From: Halovivax ruber XH-70
GTDB lineage: Archaea; Halobacteriota; Halobacteria; Halobacteriales; Natrialbaceae
Length of the DNA: 64,000 nucleotides
Reading direction: 5' to 3'
Assembly (NCBI RefSeq): GCF_000328525.1
Contig: NC_019964.1
Coordinates: 1,612,001 to 1,676,000 of the forward strand
Positions within the stretch are counted from its first letter, which is position 1. Each line of letters begins with the position of its first letter. Under the pieces are notes generated by a model. The model was not told where the DNA came from and did no database searches. It worked only from the letters and a program-made list of their open reading frames with translations. Of the stretch, positions 45,336 to 54,982 are shown piece by piece. The position numbers were made by a program, and so were the translations under genes.

Positions 45336-46768
45336 GCGATTCGATGGTCTCGGGCCTCTACGACGACGCTTCAGAGGCGGACCGACGCAACGACAGTACG
45401 AAAGCGGACCGACGCGACGCACTCACCAGCGGCCGCCTCCCGGTCGCCGTCTACGGCCTTGGCAAGATGGGGCTCCCCCTCGCCGCCGTGTTCGCAGACA
45501 CTGGGATGCGAGTGCTCGGCGTCGACGTCGACCCCGACGTGGTCGATTGCGTCGCGAATGGTGATTGTCACGTCGAGGAACCCGGCCTGGCCCCGCTGGT
45601 GGCCGAACTGGTCGAGACCGGCCGCTTGGACGCGACGACGGACGGGCCAGCCGCCGCTGCCGAGGCCGCGGTCCACGTCATCATCGTGCCGACACTCGTC
45701 CGCGATGGGGGTGAACCCGACCTGTCGACCGTCGAGGCCGTCGTGGCCGATATCTCGACTGGCCTGGCTCCCGGTGATCTCGTCGTCCTGGAATCGACAG
45801 TCCCGCCCCGGACGGCTCGCGACGTCGTGACGCCAACACTCGAGGCGGAGACGGGACTGGACCGGGGGGAATTCGGCGTCGCCGTCTGCCCGGAGCGAAC
45901 GGCGTCGGGGAGAGCCCTCCGGGACATCCGCGGCTCCTACCCGAAGGTCGTCGGCGGGATCGACGCCGAAAGCACCAGGGCGGCCTTGCTCCTGTACGCG
46001 GACGTGACGTCCAATCGGGTCACGCCGGTCGCCGACGCCACCACCGCGGAAGCCGTCAAAGTCTTCGAGGGTATCTACCGCGACGTCAACATCGCGCTCG
46101 CGAACGAACTCGCGACGACGTGTGACGACCTCGGCATCTCCGTCAGGGAAGCGATCGAGACCGCGAATCAGTTACCGGTCTGTGACATTCACGACCCCGG
46201 CCCCGGCGTCGGGGGTCACTGCATTCCCAACTATCCGCACTTCCTCATGGACCGCGTGGAGACCGAAACGCCGCTCACGGCGACCGCACGAGCGGTCAAC
46301 GAGAGGATGCCGATCGTGACTGTCGATCGGCTCGAACACGAACTCGAACGGACGGGCGGCGAGCTTCGGGACGCCTCGGTCGCCGTCCTCGGACTCACGT
46401 ACCGTGCCGGCGTCCCCGAACTTCGCAACGCACCGGCGCTCGACGTGATTGCGGAGCTCGATCGGCGGGGTGCTTCGGTCGTCGCCGTCGATCCGTTCGT
46501 CGATCCGGAGTCGGTCGACATTCCTGGACTGCCGATCGACGACCTTCCTGAAACATCACTGGATGCGGTCGTCCTGACGACACCGCACACGGCGTTCGAC
46601 CGGATCGACTGGGAGACGATCGACCCGCTCGTTCTCGTCGACGCGCGAGACGCACTCTCACTCGAGAATACCCACCATCGTGTCGTTACGCTCGGAGTGG
46701 GAACGCCACCGGACGAGTCCACAACCGCACAGGATCGCTCGATTCTCGGCCAGGTCGACGCACAGTAA
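45332..46768 (+). CDS. UDP-N-acetyl-sugar 6-dehydrogenase (WbpA/WecC-like)
   Basis: 478 residues. An acidic N-terminal extension of about 35 residues precedes the NAD-binding VAVYGLGKMGLPLAAVFAD. The catalytic cysteine C297 lies in GPGVGGHCIPN. The C-terminal UDP-binding domain has VLGLTYRAGVPELRNAPA. It oxidises C6 of UDP-GlcNAc twice to give UDP-GlcNAcA, the first step of the route for which the three upstream genes supply the remaining enzymes. GTG start, translationally coupled to the oxidoreductase. Confidence 0.92.
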   Translation: MSDSMVSGLYDDASEADRRNDSTKADRRDALTSGRLPVAVYGLGKMGLPLAAVFADTGMRVLGVDVDPDVVDCVANGDCHVEEPGLAPLVAELVETGRLDATTDGPAAAAEAAVHVIIVPTLVRDGGEPDLSTVEAVVADISTGLAPGDLVVLESTVPPRTARDVVTPTLEAETGLDRGEFGVAVCPERTASGRALRDIRGSYPKVVGGIDAESTRAALLLYADVTSNRVTPVADATTAEAVKVFEGIYRDVNIALANELATTCDDLGISVREAIETANQLPVCDIHDPGPGVGGHCIPNYPHFLMDRVETETPLTATARAVNERMPIVTVDRLEHELERTGGELRDASVAVLGLTYRAGVPELRNAPALDVIAELDRRGASVVAVDPFVDPESVDIPGLPIDDLPETSLDAVVLTTPHTAFDRIDWETIDPLVLVDARDALSLENTHHRVVTLGVGTPPDESTTAQDRSILGQVDAQ

Positions 46769-46781
46769 GCCGCCACGCTGG

Positions 46782-46930
46782 AGCGCCCGAAAGACCCGTT
46801 CCGCCCGAAACACCCGGTCCGTCCAGAACACCCGGAACGCGCGGAACATCCGGAACACTCGAAAGCCGCGGGCACCCGGAACGCGCAGGACGCCCGGAAC
46901 ACCTGAACCCGCGGGCACGCGGAACGCGAG
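46782..46930. repeat. Degenerate 9-bp tandem repeat array
   Basis: About 15 imperfect units related to GGAACACCC, such as CCCGAAACA, CCCGGAACG, CGCGGAACA and TCCGGAACA. The phase slips by a base or two in places. All frames are open through it because of composition, but none resembles a protein. It occupies most of the 367-bp spacer 46769-47135 after the sugar dehydrogenase; the remaining 205 bp show nothing else. Confidence 0.75.
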
Positions 46931-47135
46931 ATGGCCTGGTTTTCACTTTTCGCGTAATCGCGTACAGACACTCGTACGCACAGCCAACGAGCATTCATTC
47001 GGAATCGCGTACGGACGTCCATCCGCCACTCACGCACCGGTACGTGGTCACGGCTCGACGGATGTCAGGTTCTCGTGGCGCTGTGCTCGCCGCGAAAGGG
47101 CGACCGTCGACGCCGCGGGGCGAGGAAGCCGATCG

Positions 47136-47381
47136 TCAGGAGACGGGGTACTCGGCGATCGTCCGGCGATCGCAGGACGGACAGCGAGTCGCCTCCGCAC
47201 CGACGGTCGTTCCGCAGCGACGACACTCGTAGACGACTGGATCCCGGGGCTCGTCGTCGGCGGTCTCGGGCTGGCGGTGGGGTGAAACCGGCGCCGATCC
47301 ACTGCCGATCGACGCATCGCCGTTGTGCGGGCCGCCCGGCGGGCCGGTGAGGAGGCCGGTGATGTATTCGACGAGTGTCAT
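47136..47381 (-). CDS. Small zinc-ribbon protein
   Basis: 81 residues from ATG at 47381; an upstream ATG at 47438 would add 19. A short N-terminal hydrophobic segment (MTLVEYITGLLTG) and a Gly/Ser/Pro linker lead to a C-terminal zinc ribbon: CRRC ... CPSC framed by VVYECRRCGTTVGAE. Haloarchaea have many proteins of this plan; the function is unknown. It lies between the sugar operon and a glycosyltransferase on the opposite strand. Confidence 0.75.
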   Translation of the reverse strand: MTLVEYITGLLTGPPGGPHNGDASIGSGSAPVSPHRQPETADDEPRDPVVYECRRCGTTVGAEATRCPSCDRRTIAEYPVS

Positions 47382-47555
47382 ACCAGCGTCAAACGGCGCT
47401 TCACCGAACGGTGAAATAAGTGTTTCTTGGGTTGGCATCAAATGATAGGTGAATCGGACCCGCATTCGCCCCCGCCCGCCGCGGACTACGCAGTATCGTT
47501 CACAGGATGGCCGTTCAGAACGACTGGCCGCCCCCTGCTCACAACAAGTGCTCGC

Positions 47556-47562
47556 TAACAAA
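47556..47562 (+). promoter_or_regulatory. TAACAAA promoter-like element, 26 bp before the glycosyltransferase ATG
   Basis: The element ends 26 bp upstream of the ATG at 47589. This is the spacing expected between an archaeal TATA box and the start of a leaderless transcript, so here the motif may act as, or overlap, the TATA box. Confidence 0.5.
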
Positions 47563-47588
47563 CCGTCTCGAACGCGACGCTCCACCCG

Positions 47589-48560
47589 ATGCGCGTATTG
47601 ACGCTGACGACGAACGCGGAGGCGCCGTTTTTGACCCAGCAGATCGACGCCCTCCGCGACCGTGGCGTCGAATCCGTCGTGCGGTCGGTCCCGGGGGATC
47701 CGACCGGCGCGGACGGACGATCCCCGGTCGACTATCTGCGATTCGTCCCCATCGTTCGGGCAGCGATCGATCCCTCGATCGACCTGATTCACGCACACTA
47801 CGGGTTGCTGGGTCCGATCGCGCTCGCCCAGCGTCGCTGTCCCGTCGTCCTCTCGCTGTGGGGATCGGACCTCAACGGATCCGTCGCGCCGATCAGCCGC
47901 CTCTCCGCCCGCTTCGCTGACGAAGTGATCGTCATGTCGGCGGCGATGGAATCAGCGCTCGCCACCGACGCACACGTGATTCCCGACGGAATCGACCTGT
48001 CGACGTTTCGGCCTGTGGATCAGGATCGGGCACGCCAGCGCGTCGGCTGGACGGACCCCGGGTCGAACGTCCTCTTTCCATACGCGAAGTCACGGTCGGT
48101 GAAGAACTACCCGCGTGCGAAACGCATCGTCGAGCGCGCGAATCGACTCGCCGACGAGCCGGTCCGCCTCCGAACGATCTCTGGCGTTCCCCACGACCGA
48201 ATGCCGCAGTACATGGCCGCTGCAGACGCCCTGCTCCTCACCTCCGACAGTGAGGGATCGCCGAACGTCGTCAAGGAAGCCATGGCCTGTTCGCTCCCGG
48301 TCGTATCGACGCCAGTCGGTGACGTCCCACAGCGACTCGCCGACGTCGAGCCCACAGTCGTCAGCGATGACGATGACACGCTGGTCCATGGACTCGTCGA
48401 CGTCCTGCGGTCGGGAGCTCGATCGAACGGACGCGAAGCCGTCTCGTCACTGTCCATCGACCGAACGACAGACGCTGTGGTCCAGGTCTACGAACGGGCG
48501 CTGGGCCGATCCGAACGTGCGATTGCGAGCGCGGAATCGCCGGTGCAACGAACCCGATAA
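47589..48560 (+). CDS. GT-B fold glycosyltransferase (family 4-like)
   Basis: 323 residues, short for this family (usual about 360-400). It has LIHAHYGLLGPIAL, LSLWGSDLN, IPDGIDLSTFRPVD and the nucleotide-sugar binding block LLTSDSEGSPNVVKEAMAC with the EX7E-type glutamates. It transfers an activated sugar in the cytoplasm. Single gene with its own TAACAAA element. The C-terminal tail is Arg/Ser-rich and not conserved-looking. Confidence 0.88.
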   Translation: MRVLTLTTNAEAPFLTQQIDALRDRGVESVVRSVPGDPTGADGRSPVDYLRFVPIVRAAIDPSIDLIHAHYGLLGPIALAQRRCPVVLSLWGSDLNGSVAPISRLSARFADEVIVMSAAMESALATDAHVIPDGIDLSTFRPVDQDRARQRVGWTDPGSNVLFPYAKSRSVKNYPRAKRIVERANRLADEPVRLRTISGVPHDRMPQYMAAADALLLTSDSEGSPNVVKEAMACSLPVVSTPVGDVPQRLADVEPTVVSDDDDTLVHGLVDVLRSGARSNGREAVSSLSIDRTTDAVVQVYERALGRSERAIASAESPVQRTR

Positions 48561-48629
48561 CATTACTGCAGCGTTACCAACGTCGACACCTCAGTATCGC
48601 TTCGTAACCCTCGTCGACTCTCAGTACCG

Positions 48630-48681
48630 TTGGGTGACGGACGCCGACGCTCCGTTACAGTTGGGTGACGGACGCCGACGC
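48630..48681. repeat. Two perfect 21-bp direct repeats
   Basis: TTGGGTGACGGACGCCGACG plus one C occurs at 48630-48650 and again at 48661-48681, a period of 31 bp. The second copy is the 3' end of the deacetylase gene, including its stop codon; the first lies just outside it. Confidence 0.85.
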
Positions 48682-49605
48682 CTCAGTGGCGTCCGGCACG
48701 ACAGGCGTATCCGCCGAGCGTGCCCGATCACCGACCTGCCGCATCGTCTCGACCTGGAGGTCCGAAGTCGATCGGCGACGGTCGACGTGCTCGACGATGC
48801 GCTCGAGCCGGTCGGCGTCCGCCGGTGTCGTTAGGTTGTTCGGGTGGAGCCACAGGTGAAAGAGGCCGTCCGACTCGGCCGCCTGATCGATTCCCCGCCG
48901 TGCGAGTTCGACCATCGGATCGTTCCAGAGGCGTTCCGCGGCGCGTCGAAGCGTCCCCTCGAAGCCGAAACAGAACACCGACGCCGGTACGTCGACCAGG
49001 CCGTGGGAATCGATCCGGGGTTCGACGAGGAGCGATTCGTTGCGCGCGAGCGTCGCCAGCACGGACGAGGCACCTTCGGGAAGCGACGTCCGCCCCCGAT
49101 AGACGGAGAATCCCGTCTCTGCGAGCACTTCGAGGTGACCGACTTCGTTACGCGGGAAGACGAACGAATCGAGGGAGAGTCCCCACTCGGCAGCGACCGC
49201 TTTCGCTCGTCGACACTCCTCACGCGCGATCTCTGCAGACGTGTCGGGAGCACCGAACAACACGTGCGAGAACGAGTGCGACGCGATTTCGTGATCGACC
49301 GGCGAGTCGACCAGCCGTTCGACGAGTTCAGGCGCGAACCTGAGGTCGTCCCGATCCGCCCACCCATTGCGTTCGCGCTCAAACCAGTCGGGTGGTGTCG
49401 GGTGGTCGTCGTGACGGCCGTCACACTCCGACAACAGCAGGTGGCCGACGATCGCCCAGGTAGCCGGAACCTCGTACCGATCCAGGATCGTATGGGTCGA
49501 CTCCCAGCCCCAGCGGGCGTTCTCGACCCGGTGACGTGGCAGACGGTCGAGGTCGTGGAACCCCCAGCCGAGCTCCGCATCGATGGAGATGACGACGCTA
49601 CCCAC
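48655..49605 (-). CDS. Polysaccharide deacetylase (NodB-like)
   Basis: 316 residues. NodB motifs are ISIDAELGWGF (catalytic Asp), SHSFSH with the metal-binding H-x3-H (about 108-114), FVFPRNEVGH and a C-terminal LWLHPNNL. It removes N- or O-acetyl groups from a saccharide. No signal peptide, so it would act on a cytoplasmic intermediate such as a lipid-linked sugar. The start is GTG at 49605 with a minus-strand TAACAAA (49658-49664) 52 bp upstream. Confidence 0.88.
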   Translation of the reverse strand: MGSVVISIDAELGWGFHDLDRLPRHRVENARWGWESTHTILDRYEVPATWAIVGHLLLSECDGRHDDHPTPPDWFERERNGWADRDDLRFAPELVERLVDSPVDHEIASHSFSHVLFGAPDTSAEIAREECRRAKAVAAEWGLSLDSFVFPRNEVGHLEVLAETGFSVYRGRTSLPEGASSVLATLARNESLLVEPRIDSHGLVDVPASVFCFGFEGTLRRAAERLWNDPMVELARRGIDQAAESDGLFHLWLHPNNLTTPADADRLERIVEHVDRRRSTSDLQVETMRQVGDRARSADTPVVPDATEASASVTQL

Positions 49606-49881
49606 GTCCGATCACCTCGAACCGAGTGAGCATACCTACCCACCGACGGGGAGTCGGTTTGTTATGGCCGTCGTGTGAACGGTAGGCCCGCCGAACGGGA
49701 AGCGGAGACCGGTTCAGGACAGTATCGAAGGCGAACGTCCTCGAGATCACTTGCAGGCCCGGTACGATGCCAGGTATCGGACCGACCGCCACGCTCGCCT
49801 CACGGTGGGCGTCTGCAGATACTCCTTAACAAAGCCGACCGGGTGCCAACGCAGGCGGTAGCAGGTGTCTCGAGGAACCAT

Positions 49882-51474
49882 ATGTCAGGATCGACAACAG
49901 GGGCCGAGCGCGCGTTCGTGCTCGGCCTCGACGGCGTCCCGTGGCGGTTTATCGAGCGATGGAGCGAGGACGGCACGCTCCCGAATTTCGCCAGACTCCG
50001 CGAGGAAGGTGCGTCGGGACCACTCGACAGTACCCGACCGCCGACGACGCCGCTGGCGTGGCCGTCGATCGCGACCGGCGTCTGGCCGGACAAACACGGC
50101 GTGTACGGGTTTCAAAAGCTCTCGTCCGAGTACACGCATCGGATGTACACGAGCCAGGACATCACGCAGCCCCGGCTCTGGCACCAGCTCTCTCCGTCGA
50201 TCGTCGGCAACGTCCCGCTGACCTATCCGCCGGATGAACTCGACGGTAGCGTCGTCGGCGGCATGATGACGCCGTCGACCGAAACCGACTACACGCACCC
50301 CGACTCACTGGCCGACGAAATCGAGGACGCGATTCCCTCCTATCGGATCAGCCTCGAGTATCCGGAGTACGCAGACGACCTCGAGGCGTTCGAATCCGCC
50401 ATCGACGATCTGCTCGCGGACAGGCGCGCGTTGCTCGATCTCTTGCTCGACCGAACACCGGACTGGCGGTTGTGCTTTTTCGTCTTCACGGCGCCGGACC
50501 GCTTTCAGCACCTCGTCTGGGACGAGGATCGCCTACGCGAGCACTACCGAAAACTCGACTCGATTCTCGGTGACGTGATGGCGTACACGGACGAACGCGA
50601 CGCGAACCTCTTCGTCGTCTCGGATCACGGCTTCGGCGAGATCGAGACGCTCGTCTACGTCAACTATCTGTTAGAGGAGGCCGGGTACCTCACGCGACGC
50701 GACGACGAGGGAACCAGAGGGGCCCTCTCGAAACTCGGCATCACGCGCGATCGCGTGACGAACGTGCTCGCACGAGTCGGCCTCTCCGAGGAACGCCTCG
50801 CGACGACCCTTCCAAGGGGAATCGTCGACTCGGTCGCCGAGTCGATCCCCGGCGACCACGCGCTCTACGACGTCTCCTACCCCGAGACGACCGCGTTCGT
50901 CCACGACGCCGGGAACCTCTACGTCAACGACACCGAACGATTCGCCCACGGGACCGTCGATCCTCGCGACGTCCCCGGCCTCAAATCGGAGGTAACCGAG
51001 CTGTTCGAGTCCGTCACCGATCCAGTGACCGACGAGCGGGTCCTGTCCGTGTTCGACGGTGACGAGTTGTTTCCGACCGACGATCACTCCCCAGACCTCG
51101 TGGTCAACGGGAAGCCCGGATACGAGACCCGCAACGCCATCGTCGACGAACCGTTCGGCGACACCGGCTCGACGGCGGCCAGCCACGAACGCACCGGCAT
51201 CATGTGCTGTCGCGGGCCGGACATCGAGGCTGGCGCGACGCTACGGGGCGCTCGTGTGGTCGACGTCGCCCCGACACTCTTGCACGGACTCGGGGAACCG
51301 GTCCCGGCGAGTGCCGACGGGCGTGTCCTCTTCGACGCGTTCGAGACCGATTCTCCGCCGGCGACCACGAAGGTGCGGCGACGTACCGTGAGCGTACGCG
51401 AACACGACGGCTCGGTCGACGACGATTTCTCGGACGTCGAGACCCGGCTCAAAGGGCTCGGGTACATGGAGTAA
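49882..51474 (+). CDS. Alkaline phosphatase superfamily protein (type I phosphodiesterase/nucleotide pyrophosphatase-like)
   Basis: 530 residues. The metal and nucleophile sites of the fold are visible: FVLGLDGVPW (Asp), RPPTTPLAWPS (Thr nucleophile region), VVSDHGFGE and ASHERTG near the C-terminus. There is no signal peptide or membrane helix. Homologues occur often in haloarchaeal glycan loci and may transfer or remove phosphate-linked head groups on lipid-linked saccharides; the substrate is unknown. ATG at 49882, with a TAACAAA 48 bp upstream. Confidence 0.88.
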   Translation: MSGSTTGAERAFVLGLDGVPWRFIERWSEDGTLPNFARLREEGASGPLDSTRPPTTPLAWPSIATGVWPDKHGVYGFQKLSSEYTHRMYTSQDITQPRLWHQLSPSIVGNVPLTYPPDELDGSVVGGMMTPSTETDYTHPDSLADEIEDAIPSYRISLEYPEYADDLEAFESAIDDLLADRRALLDLLLDRTPDWRLCFFVFTAPDRFQHLVWDEDRLREHYRKLDSILGDVMAYTDERDANLFVVSDHGFGEIETLVYVNYLLEEAGYLTRRDDEGTRGALSKLGITRDRVTNVLARVGLSEERLATTLPRGIVDSVAESIPGDHALYDVSYPETTAFVHDAGNLYVNDTERFAHGTVDPRDVPGLKSEVTELFESVTDPVTDERVLSVFDGDELFPTDDHSPDLVVNGKPGYETRNAIVDEPFGDTGSTAASHERTGIMCCRGPDIEAGATLRGARVVDVAPTLLHGLGEPVPASADGRVLFDAFETDSPPATTKVRRRTVSVREHDGSVDDDFSDVETRLKGLGYME

Positions 51475-51567
51475 CGAGGCCCGAACAGGGGTTGGACCGT
51501 CGAGTCGATCACACTGCCAACTGACCGTCTAGTGCGAGTGGTCTACAGAGAGGCGACCAGTGCCCGG

Positions 51568-52878
51568 TCAATTCCGTCCCTGCGCCAGCCGACGCCGAAT
51601 CGTCGACGCCTCGCTCCAGAGTGGATACAGTCGACGGTAGACACCCGTCGGCATGGTTCTGGCGCCGGCCCTGAGCACGCGATGAGAGAGCGGTGGCCGA
51701 GACGAGTCGACGAGCTCGTCCAGGTCCACGGAATCGAGCCACGCGAAGAACGCACGTTCGGCCCGAGAACGCGGTGTCGTCTCTCGTGCTCGATCGCGAA
51801 TGTCGGCCCACATGTGGCGCTCGTCAATCCCGAGGACCCAGTGGCCCCGCTCGAATGATTCCCTGACGGTCCGGTAATCGGCGTCGCTGAAGCGATAGCC
51901 GTGGTCGGTCGGATCGAGCCCGGCGAGTCGAAGACCGATCGCCGTTCTGTAGCACTTTTCGCAACGGCCACAGTTCCCGTCGAGTCGGTCGTTGCAAGTC
52001 TGCAGTTCGAGTTCGTGGGGCGACTCCACGGCGTACGCCGCGAGCAGATCGAGTCGCTCCTGACGCGTGAGTTCGTAGCCGTCGTGGTGGCACTCGGTCC
52101 CCGCCCAGCGAACGTGCCCGTCGATGTCGGGACGCGAACCCCAGGCGAGATCGATCCCCTCCCAGTGTGTCGCAGCGACGTAGAGGTCGCCGATCCCGCT
52201 CGCGTACGCGAGCGGTGCACACAAACCAGTGAGGCCCAGTCCGTGCCCGACCGAACTGTACCACGCACCGTCGACGTGGCGCTTGTAGTGGGCCAGTAAC
52301 ATCGGGTGATCCAGAAACCGGAGCATGTTCGACTCGACGAATGCCGTCTCCAGATCGCGCGGTTCGGCGAACGACTCGACCCGCGCGCGTAACACGTCCC
52401 ACTTGTGATCGTCCGCCGCGTCGGGGGTGATGGTCCACCCACGAATGCTCACGAGCGTCGGCGCTTCGTCGCGATGGCGGACGTACGACGCCGTCGAGTC
52501 GACGCCGCCGGTGAAGAGCAGTCCGCTTCCATCGGTCCGCGCCGGTGGATCGGTCCGCCGCCGCGGTGCGCGGAGCTGCCCGCCCGCTATGAACGAGTGC
52601 ATGTCGCCGAGTGCATCTCGAACGGCTGCGAGCGAGCGAGCGAAGCGCTGGTCGACGACGGGTGCCCGCACGTCGCCGCCGCGAGCCCACGCGACCGGAC
52701 AGAGCTGGGAGAGAACGGGGATCACCAGCACCGATCGGGGAACGTCGTCAATCGGCCGGTCGTAGGACACCTGGAAGGGGTCGCCCGAAAGAAATCGAGA
52801 GAGTCCGCCGGTGGCGCTCACCGTACACTCTAAGTCGGTTCCGTCGGCCTGGATCGCGTCGACGCTGAAAGCTGGCAT
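51568..52878 (-). CDS. PP-loop ATP-pyrophosphatase-like protein of unknown substrate
   Basis: 436 residues. The N-terminal 100 residues are a beta-rich region, then the PP-loop LLFTGGVDSTASY (about 119-131) binds ATP. Downstream is a Cys cluster C-N-D-R ... C-G-R-C-E-K-C (about 294-308) that could hold a metal. PP-loop enzymes adenylate a carbonyl oxygen for amidation or thiolation. It resembles asparagine-synthetase and QueC-like proteins only in the loop. Placement among glycan genes suggests amidation of a sugar acid, by inference only. ATG at 52878. Confidence 0.8.
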   Translation of the reverse strand: MPAFSVDAIQADGTDLECTVSATGGLSRFLSGDPFQVSYDRPIDDVPRSVLVIPVLSQLCPVAWARGGDVRAPVVDQRFARSLAAVRDALGDMHSFIAGGQLRAPRRRTDPPARTDGSGLLFTGGVDSTASYVRHRDEAPTLVSIRGWTITPDAADDHKWDVLRARVESFAEPRDLETAFVESNMLRFLDHPMLLAHYKRHVDGAWYSSVGHGLGLTGLCAPLAYASGIGDLYVAATHWEGIDLAWGSRPDIDGHVRWAGTECHHDGYELTRQERLDLLAAYAVESPHELELQTCNDRLDGNCGRCEKCYRTAIGLRLAGLDPTDHGYRFSDADYRTVRESFERGHWVLGIDERHMWADIRDRARETTPRSRAERAFFAWLDSVDLDELVDSSRPPLSHRVLRAGARTMPTGVYRRLYPLWSEASTIRRRLAQGRN

Positions 52879-53173
52879 GTCGGGGAGAGTGACACGACAG
52901 CGACGCCAAAAACTCCGCTGGCGCGTCGCACACGGCGCGAATCCACAGACTGCCCGCCGAGAGTAGCGGCTGGATAACAAACGACCGAGGAGAAATCGTG
53001 CAGACCGATGACCAAGGCTGCCGACCGATCTCGCGTCGGTGCGCGAGCGCCGACTGCGATCAGCGGCAGGGGCCGAGACGGATGTGGACCGCAGGTGACG
53101 GCCGCTGTCGTCGATGCTCGCACAGTCGCTCCGATAGCCGCCCTCGAATGGTGCCCGACGGGGGAAACGATCG

Positions 53174-54982
53174 ATGCGTAAGACGCTCGCCAACGGGTGG
53201 ATCGCCGTCGGATTCGTCGCCGTAGCCATCGCCATCGTCGCCGGCCGACTGCAACCGGCGACCGGATACGAGCCCTCCCTGTACGCGGCGACGCCGGCAC
53301 TCACCTGGCTCTGTCTCGGGCTGGCGTTCGTGGTCGCCGTCCCGACGGCGTTGACCCATCGGGGCATCCACCAGGCACTCGGGATCGGCCTCGGCGGCCT
53401 CGCGGTCACCACCATCGTCTGCCTGCCACTCATCCGCGGCTACACGTTCATCGGAATGGGTGACGGGCTGACGCATCTCGGCTGGACGCGCGACATCCAG
53501 ACGGGAGCGATGGCCCCACACGACCTGTTCTATCCGGGGTTGCACAGTCTCGCGACGGGCCTGTCCACCGTGGGCGGGTTCGACCTCTCGCACGCCCTCT
53601 TGATCGCTGTCGTCGTGTTGTTCGTCCCGTTCGTCCTGTTCGTCCCGCTAACCGTCGACGCGATTACCGACCGGCCGCAGGCCGTCGGCGTCGCAGCGAT
53701 CCTCTCGTGGTTCGTGCTCCCGGTGAACAACGTCGCGACACACATGGGCGCTCACAGCAACACGAATGCGCTCTTTCTCGTCCCCGTGTTCCTCTTCGCC
53801 GTCGTCGCGTACCTCTATCGTCGCGCACCGGTTTCCCTGCCAGTTCTCGGCTCCCCATACGGGGTGCTAGTCGTGTTCGTCGGACTCGGCCTCTTGCTCG
53901 TCCATCCACAACAGCTGGCCAGTGCGGTCGTCGTGCTCGCTTCCATCGCCGCGATTCAGCTCCTGGTCAGACGCCGTTCGAGTGACGATCAACCGATCCT
54001 CGAGCACCCGACGACGACCGCCCACACGGCCGTGCTGGTCGGCGCGTTTTCCGTCTGGGTGCTCGTGAACGAGCGGTTTCGCGACGCCGTCATCGGATTG
54101 GCGTACGGGCTCGCGACGACAGACATCGGCGGTGACGAAGCGGTCGGCCAGCGGCGAGCCTCGCTCACCGAGATCGGCGGGAGCATTCCCGAGTTGTTCG
54201 CGAAGTTGTTCCTGGTGAGTGCGCTGGTCGGCCTCGTGGTCGGGGGATACCTCCTGATCGTCTGGCTCGGTCGAAGTCACGCCAGGCCCAGAACACGCAC
54301 GGCCGCGACGTACCTCGGTGGGGCGCTCGTTCCCCTCGGTGCGATGTTCGCCGTCTATTTCCTCGGCACGCCGACCATGGCCTTCAGGCAGGTGGGCTTC
54401 ATCGCCGTCGTCCTGACGATACTCGGGGCGGTAGCGATCTCCGGGTTCGTCGGTTGGAGTGGTCAGTACGTTCCCCGTGGCCTCTCGACGGGCCTCGTCG
54501 CGATCGTTCTCGGGGCCTGTCTCGTCCTCGCGCTGGCGACGGTCTTCGCTTCACCGTTCATCTACAGTCCCACTCAGCACGTCTCCGAGGGAACCTACCA
54601 CGGCTACGAGACGGCGATCACGAACGGAACCGACCAACCATACGCCGGGTACGGCTACACGACCTACCGGTTCAATCACGCCCTCTACGGCGTCGAAGGA
54701 GTCCCACCCGAACGGGCGGGCATCGTCGGGTCGGGAACCGGCGTGATCGACGCCGACGAGTTCAACGATGAGGACTATCAGTACGCCTACGCGGACGAAG
54801 ATCCCTACTTCCTGGCCGTGAGTTCGTTCGACACCGTTCGCGAACACGACCTCTATCGTGGCCTCAACTACGACCCAGGTGCGTACGAGCGACTCGAGTC
54901 CTACGACGGGTCCTCACGGTACGTCTCGAACGGAGAGTTCGTCCTCTACGAAGTGGCGAGTGGCAGCGACCGGTTCCGGTGA
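53174..54982 (+). CDS. Large polytopic membrane protein (GT-C-like)
   Basis: 602 residues with about 12-13 transmembrane helices over residues 1-465, then an extracytoplasmic acidic, Tyr-rich domain of about 135 residues. GMGDGLTHLGWTRDIQ in the first large loop has the Asp/His arrangement seen in lipid-phosphate-sugar-dependent GT-C transferases, followed by FYPGLHSLATGL. It may be a glycosyltransferase or polymerase using lipid-linked sugars, or a transport protein. A TAACAAA at 52975 is 190 bp upstream. Not assigned to a named family. Confidence 0.75.
   Translation: MRKTLANGWIAVGFVAVAIAIVAGRLQPATGYEPSLYAATPALTWLCLGLAFVVAVPTALTHRGIHQALGIGLGGLAVTTIVCLPLIRGYTFIGMGDGLTHLGWTRDIQTGAMAPHDLFYPGLHSLATGLSTVGGFDLSHALLIAVVVLFVPFVLFVPLTVDAITDRPQAVGVAAILSWFVLPVNNVATHMGAHSNTNALFLVPVFLFAVVAYLYRRAPVSLPVLGSPYGVLVVFVGLGLLLVHPQQLASAVVVLASIAAIQLLVRRRSSDDQPILEHPTTTAHTAVLVGAFSVWVLVNERFRDAVIGLAYGLATTDIGGDEAVGQRRASLTEIGGSIPELFAKLFLVSALVGLVVGGYLLIVWLGRSHARPRTRTAATYLGGALVPLGAMFAVYFLGTPTMAFRQVGFIAVVLTILGAVAISGFVGWSGQYVPRGLSTGLVAIVLGACLVLALATVFASPFIYSPTQHVSEGTYHGYETAITNGTDQPYAGYGYTTYRFNHALYGVEGVPPERAGIVGSGTGVIDADEFNDEDYQYAYADEDPYFLAVSSFDTVREHDLYRGLNYDPGAYERLESYDGSSRYVSNGEFVLYEVASGSDRFR

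Noticed and set aside
46231-47037. Cys/Gly/Phe-repeat ORFs across the 9-bp array
   Set aside because: All frames stay open through the repeat because of its composition; none has a start context, family motif or acidic haloarchaeal character.
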